Program-made: the position numbers and the translations under genes
NCBI GenBank assembly: GCA_015499995.1
Contig: JADNRV010000437.1
Location: 1 to 35,042, forward strand
Direction: 5' to 3'
Length of the DNA stretch: 35,042 nt
From: Flammula alnicola
Taxonomy: Eukaryota; Basidiomycota; Agaricomycetes; Agaricales; Strophariaceae
In this document: piece after piece, positions 1 to 9,648 of the stretch
Numbering within the stretch: the stretch's first letter is position 1
Layout of the letters: each line of letters begins with the position of its first letter
The notes under the pieces: generated by a model
The model's database searches: none
The model's input: only the letters and a program-made list of their open reading frames with translations
What the model was told of the DNA's origin: nothing

Positions 1-262
1 GGGAACAGCTTTGACGACTTTGACGAGTTTGTCCATCTCTTCCTCCGTGAGGAACGAAGGGAGAGACAAAAGTGACCGGCGCACCGAACGGCCCCGGAAT
101 GGAGTTGGCGATCTTTTCGAATATCGGCGTCAAATTAGATGAATCAACGATTTCTTCTTGGAAAGAAAAGGAGGATTTCTCGTCGTCAGTAGATTGAGCC
201 TCAATATAGATTGGGCTGCCAGCTGAGAGGCTAATCAGCGCGATGCCAACAACGAAGGGCAT
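1..262 (-). CDS. Partial secreted protein, N-terminal part, runs off left edge
   Basis: Reading leftward from an ATG at 262 the frame is open to the window edge (87 codons). The first ~22 residues look like a signal peptide (MPFVVGIALISLSAGS...), followed by an acidic Ser-rich stretch and then IPGPFGAPVTF. From about position 50 to 1 a second frame looks more protein-like (FLTEEEMDKLVKVVKAVP) than the continuing first frame, so there may be a frameshift or an intron near 55-70. I do not recognise the family. The product would enter the secretory pathway. The gene is incomplete, so no function is offered. Confidence 0.5.
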   Translation of the reverse strand, partial: MPFVVGIALISLSAGSPIYIEAQSTDDEKSSFSFQEEIVDSSNLTPIFEKIANSIPGPFGAPVTFVSPFVPHGGRDGQTRQSRQSCS

Positions 263-451
263 GATGGTCCTAGACGAAAGGGAGAGGTTGAATGCGGGTA
301 ATAATTCAGCACCGCAGTCCTAGGTAGTTCTTTTCACCAATCGGTCTGAGTCAGAGTCACAATTGGAAGCACGTTGCACAGCGCACACAATCGGTGGTAT
401 CAATCAAATGTGTCCAGGCATCGACATCCACGCCTCATGATCACGACCCAC

Positions 452-900
452 TAGTGATGTGCAGGCTCGGCTCAGAAGCCCTAAGCCGGCCGGGCCGAGC
501 CCAAGCCCTCCAAGCCGTTGCCAGGGCTTGCGAGGGCCTACGGCTCGGGCTTACGATTTTTCAAGCCTTGAGCCGCGGCTTCAGGCCGTGCCAGATTTTT
601 GGGGCATACATGCACTTATTTCACTTGAATAGGGTGCTCCGAGTGCTCCAACTGGAGCCAAACATGCAGTTCAAGTCAAATATTGCATTCACGAATGTTT
701 CCAGGATGCCGCGCGTTAGATGGGCGTCTGTTCGGATCGGTGCACGTGCTTCATCTGCTTAGTTTAGTACATGGGAAAAAGCCGCGGCTTAAGCCCGAGC
801 CGGGCCCAAGCCTTGTAAAGCTGTTGGTCACGGCTCGGGCTTAGGATTTTCCGGGCTCTGCTCAGGCCGAGCCGAGCCGAGCCGGGCCCGCACATCACTA
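452..900. mobile_element. hAT-type non-autonomous element (MITE), 449 bp
   Basis: The ends are inverted: the left begins TAGTGATGTGC and the right finishes GCACATCACTA, and the similarity continues imperfectly inward through GGCTCGGCTC/GAGCCGAGCC-type GC-rich sequence. The flanks are an 8-bp target duplication with one mismatch: CGACCCAC at 444-451 and TGACCCAC at 901-908. An 8-bp duplication and TAGTG-like ends fit the hAT superfamily. Subterminal sequence is full of GGCTCGGGCTTA-like repeats, possible transposase-binding sites. No transposase is encoded; the open frame over 394-762 is by chance. The near-perfect duplication suggests a fairly recent insertion. Confidence 0.85.
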
Positions 901-908
901 TGACCCAC

Positions 909-1853
909 AACGCGAAGACATGGGTTTGCCATCAAAATAACGATTTCTAGGATACTAATATACTGCTAATTAGATATTGACTACTGATGATGAACGGCGG
1001 GAGGAATGGGCGTGAGGAACGCCGAGGACGATGGAGGGCGATGCAGCAAACAACACACGCGTGCCCCATGTCGTGTGCAGCAGCGGAGCGGGTTCACGAG
1101 TGAGGTTGAGGGGCGCAGGTCTCAATCTCGTCGGTAAGTTAGCATGTAAGGATAAAAGAACCCCAAAGGGCTCTGTTATGTATATATAAAGACGCCTCTG
1201 AATGCACCGACATAGACCTATCCTTCCCAATCGTCGTGACTCGTCCGTTTCGAATACGGAGCCATGTAGTGCTCCTGATCGTTTGGAGATTCAGCGACTC
1301 GCGGTAACTCCAACTACGCCAGAAGAGACCCGTTCTCGACCTAAACGATCCGTTTTTCGAGAAATTCGACTCGCCTCCTTGCGTGGCTCCGCCAACGAGG
1401 GAGTCGAGGCTGGGACATGAATTTATGATGGCGCATTTGCTTCTGAGATAAACGCAGCATCCAGCTAATCCGTGTGCGGGGGTATTGAGGATCGGAATCG
1501 AATCTCACGCGTTGGATATTGACGAGTGGCTCATGTGCGGTGGATGTGGAGTGGATGTTGCGATTCCGTTATGCGGTGGATAGCGTGATTCCTCATCGAC
1601 GTCAGAGGATTGAGCGAGGAAGAGATACGACGGGAGTTGGTCATTCCAGAGCATTGCTTTCGCGATGAGAGCATAAGCTGCGCCTGTTCGAGGGAGGTTG
1701 GGGTTTGGAGATGACGATGACGATGGCGATTATTATGCTCCGAGTCCTAATATTATTTCCCCACCACTATGGCCCCTACTAGTCGGAGAACAATAGTAGG
1801 CTAGAGGTTTACAAAGACAAAAAGAACGAGGTGCGGAAATGACTAGGATTCAA
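909..1853. other. Intergenic stretch, no gene supported
   Basis: A TATA-like run (TATATATAAA at 1181-1190) is followed by a 72-codon open frame from 1202 that I do not recognise and that has low-complexity Arg/Ser composition. Around 1530-1600 there are loosely repeated GTGGATG and GCGATTCC words. Nothing here can be supported as a gene. Confidence 0.4.
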
Positions 1854-3004
1854 CTACACCGTCCCGATCCAATCAGTGATGATCCTGTGACGGTGTTCAT
1901 TGTCCTCAATGCTAGCCTGCACAGCTCGCCCCCGGTCCAAAGCTGCCGATGGCCACTCCGCGTCGCTGTTGGTACCATCATCATCAGAGTCCCCTTCCAT
2001 TCGAAGAGGCAACTCCCAAAAATCGATATTCGGGAGCGTCTTGTAATCCGCGTGCCCAAATTTCTTGAGAACACATTGAAGATAGTGCCAACGTATGAGG
2101 CCGGGTGGGGGGTTGGTGGCGAGCTGGGGCTGAGGAGGACCAGCGGTGCATCCATGTATGATGGGCATTGTTGTCGGGAGCACGAACTCTCCAACTATTG
2201 TGTGCACCCAGCCCGGAGTTTCAGCCCTGAAGAGGTGGCACTCGTACTGATTCTAAAATTTCGTCGACACATGATTTAGGAGATGAGAAAAGATGAACTC
2301 ACCACAGACACAAACCGCAGGCCCAGTTCGTATACGTCGAAGTACGCATCAAGGGTGCTCGAGAGGCTGATGGCGAATCTTTCGTCATAGATAGACAGAT
2401 TCGGAATGGGAGGCGATGCTGATGAGAAATCGCGAAATATGATACGGGCAAGATGGTCGCCCATACGCTTGGGGCATATATGGCTGTTTATAAGCGGGTA
2501 CGTGCTCCCTGTCACCCAGCACACTCCATCGCGGTGCTTGACACGATCGGCCATGGTGCTCGCGTGTCCCGTCGCGGTGGTGACAGATTTTCCAGTACGA
2601 GTGCTCATCTTCGACAGGCCGACAATGACTCCAACTGGGACGTCATAGAGGTAGATTGATGCGGTAAGCGGGTCCGTATGAGCGACAGGACGCCACTGCT
2701 GCACGGCGCCGTTCCAAACAAGCAAAGAGCCGCGCAGAAAAGCAGGATCACAGATGTCATGGGCGATGTCGATCAGCCACTTGGACTGCTCTTGACGAGA
2801 GTACTTGAGAAAATCATCGAGGGGCCCGCTAAGGAGGCAGATGACATCAGTGGTGTTTGGGGGAGGCTGAGGCGACATTGCTTGAGTGGCAAGCAAGTCG
2901 CTGGTGATGTCTGTCGGTGGCAGAGGGTATAAGCCGACTGAGTTGGCAGAAATGCGCAGCTCCAGCTGGCCTACGAGGTGCTGAGGAGCCGAATTGCTGT
3001 CCAT
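1854..3004 (-). CDS. HNH-endonuclease-like protein (fungal HNH_2 type), 366 aa, 2 exons
   Basis: Exon 1 is 3004-2303 (234 codons) and exon 2 is 2252-1854, separated by a 50-bp phase-0 intron with donor GTGAGT and acceptor TTTTAG. The core sits at residues 158-183: RDGVCWVTG followed by a variable stretch and SHICPKRMGD, which matches the fungal HNH_2 pattern (R-D-x-x-C-x-x-T-G ... S/A-H-I-x-P). After the splice the protein continues ECHLFRAETPGW and LIRWHYLQCVLKKFG, a C-terminal block seen in these fungal proteins. Members are usually uncharacterised and often expanded in agarics; nuclease activity is not shown. Exon 2 ends in an acidic tail (GDSDDDG). Splicing keeps the frame, so the gene looks intact. 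Confidence 0.8.
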
Positions 3005-3225
3005 CTTGGAGAAGCCAGACGACGCCTGGGGTAAAGTAACCTTGAAAGACGTACAGAATCAGTGATGGTGGGGTCAGAGCTGACCCCTTTGGAGCTAGAG
3101 CTTCATAGAGGCCCTCGGTCTGACTGTCACTGTAGACTCGGACTCAGTAGCCAGTCACGCTCGCGAGCTCTAGTCACAGAGAGTCACAGGCTGAGCCTTC
3201 ACAATAGTGTTACACACCGCTTTGC

Positions 3226-4302
3226 ATGGCTTCAACCATCATCCCAATACGCCCGATTATCGAGAACATCAAGTCCAAGCCAACGTTATGCTCTTTATAC
3301 CTATCCTCCAAACTCCTGAAAGAGACTGAGCGGATTCTCTATGGATCCTTTACGGAAACGAGGGACGAGGTTCACACGTTATGCCAACCGAACAGACTCT
3401 TATTCCTCACCACGATCGTCAGCAACCAATGATTGGCCGAATTCGTGCGCGTATTCCACAGTCCGCGCGTCATTAAGGACAACACATATAGCGGACAAGT
3501 GTGGACACTTACGAAATTAGGTCTAGAGCGCATGCATGGCCTCAAGCAATTGTCTCTTCTGCTTGCCTTCATCCATCCTACTCTGAGCTGCGGCTCGAGA
3601 TAGCCTCTGTCCTCGAGCACTGCACATTTTCGTTGAAGACTCTTGTATGGTAAGTACGAAGACACTGCGGAAGTTGAATTTGAAAGGTTCTTGGAACGTC
3701 AAGTCTCTCTCAAGTCTCTCCATTTCTGGCGTCCCGGCAGCAGCCCACTAGCCGTGCCCTCGATAGCCCTTCCAGATCTACGCACACTCTCGAGCTATGG
3801 AATTGTACCACTCGTTTTGCTCCCTGGGTGGCGCATTCGTCATTTACACTGGACAACATCCAAGATGGACATCGTGCAGTCTAGATTGTCCAATATCTCG
3901 GAGGAACTCGGCCGGTTGGTTTCATTGTCCCTCCATCTGAGCGGGTATGACGACATTTTCGTGCTTATCGCCAAGTACCTTCGTTCTCTCGAGGACCTTG
4001 AACTCTCGAATTATAGCTCAGTAGTGAGTAATGTTCATGACTTCGTTTCCGCTGAACTAGTATCAATGTCCAGAAAGCTAAACACAAATCACCTCATTTA
4101 GGATTACGACGTCATTGTGACTCTTCCATGTTTACGGGTTCTTGTACTCTCTTATACGCAATACACCCCAATTCCCGTTGATGGGCGAGAAATGCGGGTG
4201 CAGAATTTTTTTGCGGCATCTCCAGTCTTATACGGGTCGACAAATTCCACCATCTCCTCAAGTCTACTCAAATGTATGAACGATGGGAAGAAGACGGGAT
4301 AA
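3226..4302 (+). pseudogene. F-box/LRR-like gene copy, broken
   Basis: The frame starts MASTIIPIRPIIENI and continues LCSLYLSSKLLKETERILY, resembling the short N-terminal F-box start of agaric F-box proteins. At about 3430 an in-frame TGA interrupts (after TTIVSNQ), yet the same frame continues sensibly as LAEFVRVFHSPRV. Further downstream a frame at 3643-4101 carries LRR-like text (LVSLSLHLSGYDD, LRSLEDLELSNY), and another piece follows to 4302. A paralogous, differently broken copy lies at 7098-7620. The pieces cannot be joined into one intact frame, so I call it a pseudogene, although some breaks could be unrecognised introns. Confidence 0.6.
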
Positions 4303-4753
4303 ATCAGGATTTAGTGAGCTATGATGATGTGCTCTCGGATGAATTCCTTTTTATTCGAGATGAAGGAAGACTTTGAAATTGAGCACTACCTTCGCTTCAT
4401 CGAATTCCATTCTGGTTTTAAAGTTTTCGTGTAATACAGGGCCCACGTTTGAATTACTCAAGAAAATTCTTCGACGGTCAATTCAATTTATGATGGAAGC
4501 ATTTGATACTAAGATGACTCGTAGTTCGTTGTGATAGAAAGAGGGTTGCATAAACGTTTTTCGTCGGCAAAAGTGGCCGATAATCTAGGGTAAGAGAAAC
4601 GCTTGGCATCCGCATGGTAATTATAAGACTGCTTTGCGAAGATGTGAACCAAAGGATGAGAGAGACGGCAGTTACAAAATACATTATTTTTCCGCCTCTC
4701 ATTTGCAAAGGACAACCAAGCAATATTTGATTCTCACAATAGGTCTAGTGTGA
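4303..4753. other. Intergenic, no gene seen
   Basis: AT-rich sequence between the 3' ends of the convergent F-box pseudogene and the F-box gene. Short open frames here overlap on the minus strand and look like chance. No repeat or RNA gene was seen. Confidence 0.4.
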
Positions 4754-6550
4754 TTACAGGTCTTGAACTATGTGCTCCTTCATAAAAGAGCGCGAATACT
4801 CGGCTTGAAAGGCGCGGCAAGCCAAGTCACCCATCGCTTCCATGACGTCTTTTCTCTTCTCCCAGTCTTGGCCCTCGAACTTGAGGCATAGCCGAAAGGA
4901 AGGGGAATGGATATCGCTTGTGGTGTTTGATGACGGGAGACCGAGGGCCCTCGAATAGGAATGTTCCGCCGCCCACTGATAGCGTGTCATTGCAAGATCG
5001 CCATATCGTTTGCCGTTGTTCACAAAATGCGCGAAGTAAAGCCGCAAATATCTCAAACACGGTAATAACACCTCTGCCTCAGGGTCATCTCCAACTATCA
5101 GCCATTTCACTAAATCTTCATCAATGACCCAGAATCTCCCATAGACATAGAAGCCATGGAGAATGTCCAATGATACAAGTTGTGGAGTAGAGCGGAGCAA
5201 CAAGCGAAGCTCGTCGCCTGTCATGGAAATGCGGAGGAGGCGAAGGTCGGTTAATCGGAAGAAAAATGGCATTCGATTTTGAAGGACCTCGCGCAGTCCT
5301 AATTCCGGATGCTTCAGCCGCACTACAGTGCCAACCGACTCGACCTGCAAAGAATCCAAAGCCGGAAAAGATAAATTTTGAACGATGGCGTCCAATTCCG
5401 CGCGGAAACCTAAACGAATCGTAAGCTTCTTCACTGAGCCAAATTCCTCCGGAATGCCAGACAACCGACTATACTCCAGACATTCTGGGTACAAGGCCCC
5501 TAATCCGTGGAAATAAACGTCGAGTGTCTCGAGATTGATGCATTTGCGTACAAGGGCTTTCCATTGAATGAGTGCCTGTTGGGAAAAGTAGAGGGTGTAT
5601 CGAGCCTCCGAATAGGCCATTACGCAAACCAGCCTTCTGAGCTGGGAATATGGCAAGATGATGTTGTCCAAATCAAAGGGGTCCGAGGTGTGTAGCCGGA
5701 CAGTGCGCAGGTGAGGCGCAACTGGGAAAAGGTTGATCGGCACCTCTCCATCCATCCACCCAGCCAGAACGAGAGGCTCACTGAACCTGAACGAGACGCT
5801 CTCCAACAGCGGGAATTGGTTGTGGCGGAGTTCTCGAAAGATCGCCTTGTGTAGACGGCCGCGTGTTACTATCGAGAGGGCTCTACACCTTTTGAAACAC
5901 GAAGAGAGCAGCGATACTACTCCATCGTCGACGTAGCGCGCTTTCTGTACAATAATGATTTCAAGCGGGAGGTTTTGCGAGAGGCCTACAAATTTCTGTA
6001 GGCGTTGACATAGATGGAGGGAGCTTTCTTGGCGGAAACTGGGATTAAGAACAGAAGAGGACCCATTCATCCTGATGCAACTCCATAGTGCGGGGTCATT
6101 TGTGGCGATATTCTTCCAGACTTTGCACACGCGGCAAAGAAGGAGTGGCGCGACTGACGGTTTAGATCGTAGAATTTTGTTGGTAGGGATGCACATATAA
6201 AAAATCCGACACAGTATCTCGATTGGAAGTCGTCTGATAGGAGCACACAGAGCGCTGGCGAGGGCCGCCTGCGATCTCCGGTGCTGGATGGTGTGCCGGA
6301 TTTCCACGAGTTTTTTGCATATTTGTTCGATTTTGCCGAGTAAATCATGGGATTGGAGGCTCAGATCGGCTATTTGGGAGTTTCTACTCGCCTGGAAGGT
6401 CTCCAAAGTTCGTGCTTCGTCTTCAGTTGGCTGAGCTACCGTTCCAATATAGGACGACAAGATGCGTTCCGCCAAGGTAGTTGTCGTAGTATCCTGCTTT
6501 ACGTAGCCATTACTAAGATTGATTACAGCCTCAATACTGTCAAATACCAT
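4754..6550 (-). CDS. F-box domain protein, 598 aa
   Basis: A single long uninterrupted exon. Residues 50-100 are helical and charged, like the coiled coil that precedes the F-box in many agaric proteins. The F-box itself is at about 103-159: IRRLPIEILCRIFYMCIP, then LLLCRVCKVWKNIATNDPALWSCI, with the typical LP...IL..IF and V...W...A...P.LW positions. The rest (about 160-598) reads as degenerate leucine-rich repeats (LRTVRLHTSD, INLETLDVYFHG, LTDLRLLRISMTG). The known role of the family is substrate choice for SCF ubiquitin ligases through Skp1; the substrate is unknown. A diverged fragment of its C-terminal region is present at 7620-7750. Confidence 0.85.
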   Translation of the reverse strand: MVFDSIEAVINLSNGYVKQDTTTTTLAERILSSYIGTVAQPTEDEARTLETFQASRNSQIADLSLQSHDLLGKIEQICKKLVEIRHTIQHRRSQAALASALCAPIRRLPIEILCRIFYMCIPTNKILRSKPSVAPLLLCRVCKVWKNIATNDPALWSCIRMNGSSSVLNPSFRQESSLHLCQRLQKFVGLSQNLPLEIIIVQKARYVDDGVVSLLSSCFKRCRALSIVTRGRLHKAIFRELRHNQFPLLESVSFRFSEPLVLAGWMDGEVPINLFPVAPHLRTVRLHTSDPFDLDNIILPYSQLRRLVCVMAYSEARYTLYFSQQALIQWKALVRKCINLETLDVYFHGLGALYPECLEYSRLSGIPEEFGSVKKLTIRLGFRAELDAIVQNLSFPALDSLQVESVGTVVRLKHPELGLREVLQNRMPFFFRLTDLRLLRISMTGDELRLLLRSTPQLVSLDILHGFYVYGRFWVIDEDLVKWLIVGDDPEAEVLLPCLRYLRLYFAHFVNNGKRYGDLAMTRYQWAAEHSYSRALGLPSSNTTSDIHSPSFRLCLKFEGQDWEKRKDVMEAMGDLACRAFQAEYSRSFMKEHIVQDL

Positions 6551-7097
6551 TCACCTGATAGCGAGAGTCAGAATAATTTTCCACGGAAGAGTCTCTTCGA
6601 AGGTTCGGTTCGATTCCTCTTTCAATTTTAACGTCCAAGCTAAGAAGGTCTTCGTCGCTCCATAGAAGTTCTGAGTCGAAATGCAGAATTTCAGCTTGTA
6701 TGCGTTACAAGTCGTTGGATATTACGAACTATATGAAACTTATTTGCCGCCAAAGAACGGTTTGTAAGAATGAGAAAATTTCATCATAGATAATCAGTTC
6801 AGCGCCGCATTGCAAGTTGGACATGACCTTACCAGGGCTTCGAGGGGCGGGATTCATCCTTCAATCTAATGTAGAAGTAATAGAATATCAGAACAGGAGT
6901 TAGAGTAAGGGTGAAGTTCAGCGAATGAATAGATAAGTAGAGAGCGATCTTGAGACTCGAGTTGATCTTTGGTTGATCTCGAGGTTGCGGATATGCCGAG
7001 ATGCCGGAGAGCAAACACTTAAAATGCTTACATAACCGCTGGTGCCGCTCTAGATCTAGAGTCGTTTGAAAGTCTTCCAGTAGGTACATGTACGTGC
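6551..7097. other. Intergenic, upstream of the F-box gene
   Basis: This holds the presumed divergent promoter region of the F-box gene (minus) and of the broken F-box copy (plus). No convincing open frame or repeat was found; the 115-codon minus frame at 6829-7176 overlaps the pseudogene start and has no recognisable motif. Confidence 0.35.
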
Positions 7098-7620
7098 ATG
7101 GCTTCGCCCATCGTCCCACCTGAGTTGATACGTCGACAATCGAGCACATAACCTCTATATAAATCCTATATATCAATCTTATTTTCTTTATGCTTATCCT
7201 CCTGGCAACTTCTGCGCTTAGAGACCGAACCGATCCTCTATCAATCGTTTACAGAAACCAGCGCCGAGGTCTGCACATTATTCCTCGCCATAATCATCAG
7301 CAACGAACGACTGGTCGACTTCTCTCGAGAGTTCCACAGTCGAAGCATGATAAACGAAGGAACTTTATGGAACCTCACGACAACCTCACGAAATTAGGGC
7401 TCGAACGTATGCGTGGTCTCAAGAAATTAGTTTTTGGGCTGCCAGTGGACATGGCGTCTTCCCTGAATGACGAATTCTCCTCGAGAAATGCACATTTGCA
7501 TTTGGGACCCTCAGTTGGAACGAAATTTCGCGGGGAGGTGGATTTATTAGGAATTCAACTTAGAGCTTCAAGTCTCCTTGAAGAATCTCAGTTGGTGGCA
7601 TGGCACGCGATACACAGCGC
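7098..7620 (+). pseudogene. Second broken copy of the F-box/LRR-like gene
   Basis: It begins MASPIVPPELIRRQ at 7098 and soon meets a stop. In other frames it runs LETEPILYQSFTETSAEV, ISNERLVDFSREFHS and KLGLERMRGLKKL, each matching the copy at 3226-4302 (ETERILYGSFTETRDEV, SNQRLAEFVRVFHS, KLGLERMHGLKQL). A near-perfect local duplication of CCTCACGA around 7374-7392 explains one frameshift. The gene is therefore a decayed paralogue. Confidence 0.65.
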
Positions 7621-7750
7621 CAAAAGTAAGCGTTCCGCCGCCCACTGATAGTGTGACATTGCAAGATTGCCATATCATTTGCCGTCCTTCGCCAAATACC
7701 CAAAGTAAATCCGCAAATTATCTCAAAGCGGTATAACGCCTGGGAATCAG
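7620..7750 (-). pseudogene. Fragment of the F-box gene C-terminal region
   Basis: About 120 bp align by eye with 4960-5075 inside the F-box gene, in the same orientation (shared GTTCCGCCGCCCACTGATAG and following sequence), with scattered substitutions and small indels. It abuts the plus-strand F-box remnant, so two unrelated ends are fused here. It is not translatable over its length. Confidence 0.65.
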
Positions 7751-8269
7751 ATAGAAATTCCCATAGAGTTTTTGAGAGCCCCCCAGGTGCAGATGTGGGC
7801 GAAGCTCCAGGTTGAGCGAGGTACCAGAAAAACTCTGAAGACACATTATCGAGAGTACGCGGTTTCGCAGGCGTTTGATGAGCCGGAATGATAACCTTGA
7901 ACTTGAAAAAGGGAGCCATTAAATCTCTGGCAACGACGGTGTCCACCGTCTTCGGTGGTCAAGAAATCACGAAGGCGAGGATGTCGTAAGGAGCAAGAAT
8001 CCCAGCTGCATCCAGAGGCGTGCTCCAACGATCCCGCCATGTTTCCAAATTGCAAGAGTGAAAGCGCGCTGTACGGTAGGAGTTATTTTTAGCACCTGCC
8101 TTGTATATGTAAAGTTGATGCCAGTGGCGGAATCTCGAAATCAACATAATTCAACTCCCGTGACCAACCGTCACCATATATTCTACTCAAAGAGAGGTGC
8201 GCGAAAGTACTGACCCACTGCTGACCAACCACTGACCCAACACATCCCTCAAGTCACATTCTACACCAT
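7751..8269. other. Intergenic, no gene supported
   Basis: Several minus-strand open frames of 60-130 codons overlap in different frames and show no family motif. The last ~60 bp before 8270 are presumably the promoter and leader of the DUF4267-like gene. Confidence 0.35.
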
Positions 8270-8671
8270 ATGGCAACCTCAAGCTTCTCCCAATCGCCCT
8301 CCCTCCTCATCGCCGCCAGCGTCTTCGTAGGATTCGGCATCAACGCCATCCTACGGCCCCGACACGCCCTCAAGTTCTTCGAATTCGAAGCACCAGCCTC
8401 CGTTTCGGACAAGAAGCTCGTCGACGGCCTGATGGTCATCTACGGAGCGAGGGACATATTCATGGGCCTGGCCATCTACTCAACCGCGTACTTCGGAGAC
8501 CGCAAGTCATTAGGCTGGATCCTGATCGCAGGCAGTGGTGTGGCGTTTGTACATGTGGATGGCGCTGTCTGTCGGGCTCAGGTAGGAAAGGGAGAGTGGA
8601 ATCACTGGAGTTATGCGCCGATTCTGACGGCGGTCGGGAGTGTGTTGCTCGGCGTTTTGGACGGGGTGTAA
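8270..8671 (+). CDS. DUF4267-like small integral membrane protein, 133 aa
   Basis: An intact single-exon gene. Four hydrophobic segments are visible: about 12-30 (LLIAASVFVGFGINAIL), 50-68 (GLMVIYGARDIFMGLAIY), 80-97 (LGWILIAGSGVAFVHVDG) and 113-131 (APILTAVGSVLLGVL). The conserved-looking GARD-x-FMG in segment 2 and the HVDG in segment 3 fit the fungal DUF4267 family as I know it. Length is typical. Function of the family is unknown; members sit in membranes. The start is the first ATG after a CA-rich leader, and no upstream in-frame start was seen. Confidence 0.75.
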   Translation: MATSSFSQSPSLLIAASVFVGFGINAILRPRHALKFFEFEAPASVSDKKLVDGLMVIYGARDIFMGLAIYSTAYFGDRKSLGWILIAGSGVAFVHVDGAVCRAQVGKGEWNHWSYAPILTAVGSVLLGVLDGV

Positions 8672-8922
8672 GAACAACGGCGCATTTGATGGCAGCGCAC
8701 TTCATATTTTCCCAGTGCGACAGCATCACTGGTTGATGTGATACGGAGCTCGGAGACTTTTAATAATGAGGCTCGTCATTTGTATACTACGAAGACCAGA
8801 GGAAGGTCTACGTTCAAAAATCAATCAATTGTTTGCACATTCGGTTACATGTGGGGTCGGCTGTATACAACTGCGCACACATGACCATGACTGTCAAAGT
8901 TCGATTTCATGTTTCGTCCAGA

Positions 8923-9648
8923 CTAAACCTTGGCAGCCAGTACGTCCACCATGACTACGTCGGGAGCCCCGGTGAGCAGCTCATCTACCGAAGCAAATAA
9001 AGCAGCAGCAACCTTGCCCGCTAGATGTGCCGCTCGTCCTCCTTCGCTCGCGAAGAAGTCTACAATTCCGAATTTGTTGGTTCCAGGGAAATGAATGGCA
9101 TACCAAACAGGTGTTTCGGGTTCTCCTTCGACAATAGGAAGAGCACCCTGCGGTTAGCGAAGAGGATTAGTTCTTTCAACAGAATGATTGAGAAGCGAAA
9201 TACGCACGATTAAAAAGTCCTTCACAGTCTGCACCTTCTCAGGCTTTGCTTCGATGATAACTCTCAAACCAAGGCTCAAACCACCCGTCTTTCCTCCCCC
9301 GCTAGCTTTCACCTTGCTAGCCAATACTTCAAGCTCTCCGATTTCGGGTGCGGGGCTCAAAAGTTTTGGAGCATTAGCCATTAGTGCTGAGGCGACCTTT
9401 CCCGACAGATGCGCCGTACGACCAAACGTGGTCACGAACGTGTCGAAGATGGCGAACGTGCCGGGCGTCACTCCCGCGTACTTGAGCGCGAACCATTGGG
9501 ATGTTTCTGGCTCGGCCTGAACGAGATCATATCCACCGTTCAAGAAGTCGCTAACGGTGGAGCAGTCCAATCTGACCGGACTCGGGATAGCAGAGGCTCG
9601 GATACGCGTCGAGCAGGCAGTGCGGTGTCGCGTCGCACGCAATGGCAA
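8923..9648 (-). CDS. ABM-type dimeric alpha/beta-barrel protein, duplicated domain, 2 exons
   Basis: Exon 1 is 9648-9208 and exon 2 is 9147-8923; the 60-bp intron has donor GTGCGT and acceptor CCGCAG, phase 0. Two homologous halves are seen: half 1 has AEPETSQWFALKY, FAIFDTF and HLSGKVASALMANAP; half 2 has GEPETPVWYAIHFPG, FGIVDFF and HLAGKVAAALFASV, ending VDVLAAKV. This is the antibiotic-biosynthesis-monooxygenase-like (ABM) ferredoxin-fold family, small enzymes or binding proteins of the cytosol. Substrate cannot be told. The ~30 Arg/Ser-rich residues before VSDFLNGGYDLV do not look like the family, so the true start may be in an unrecognised upstream exon. Confidence 0.75.
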
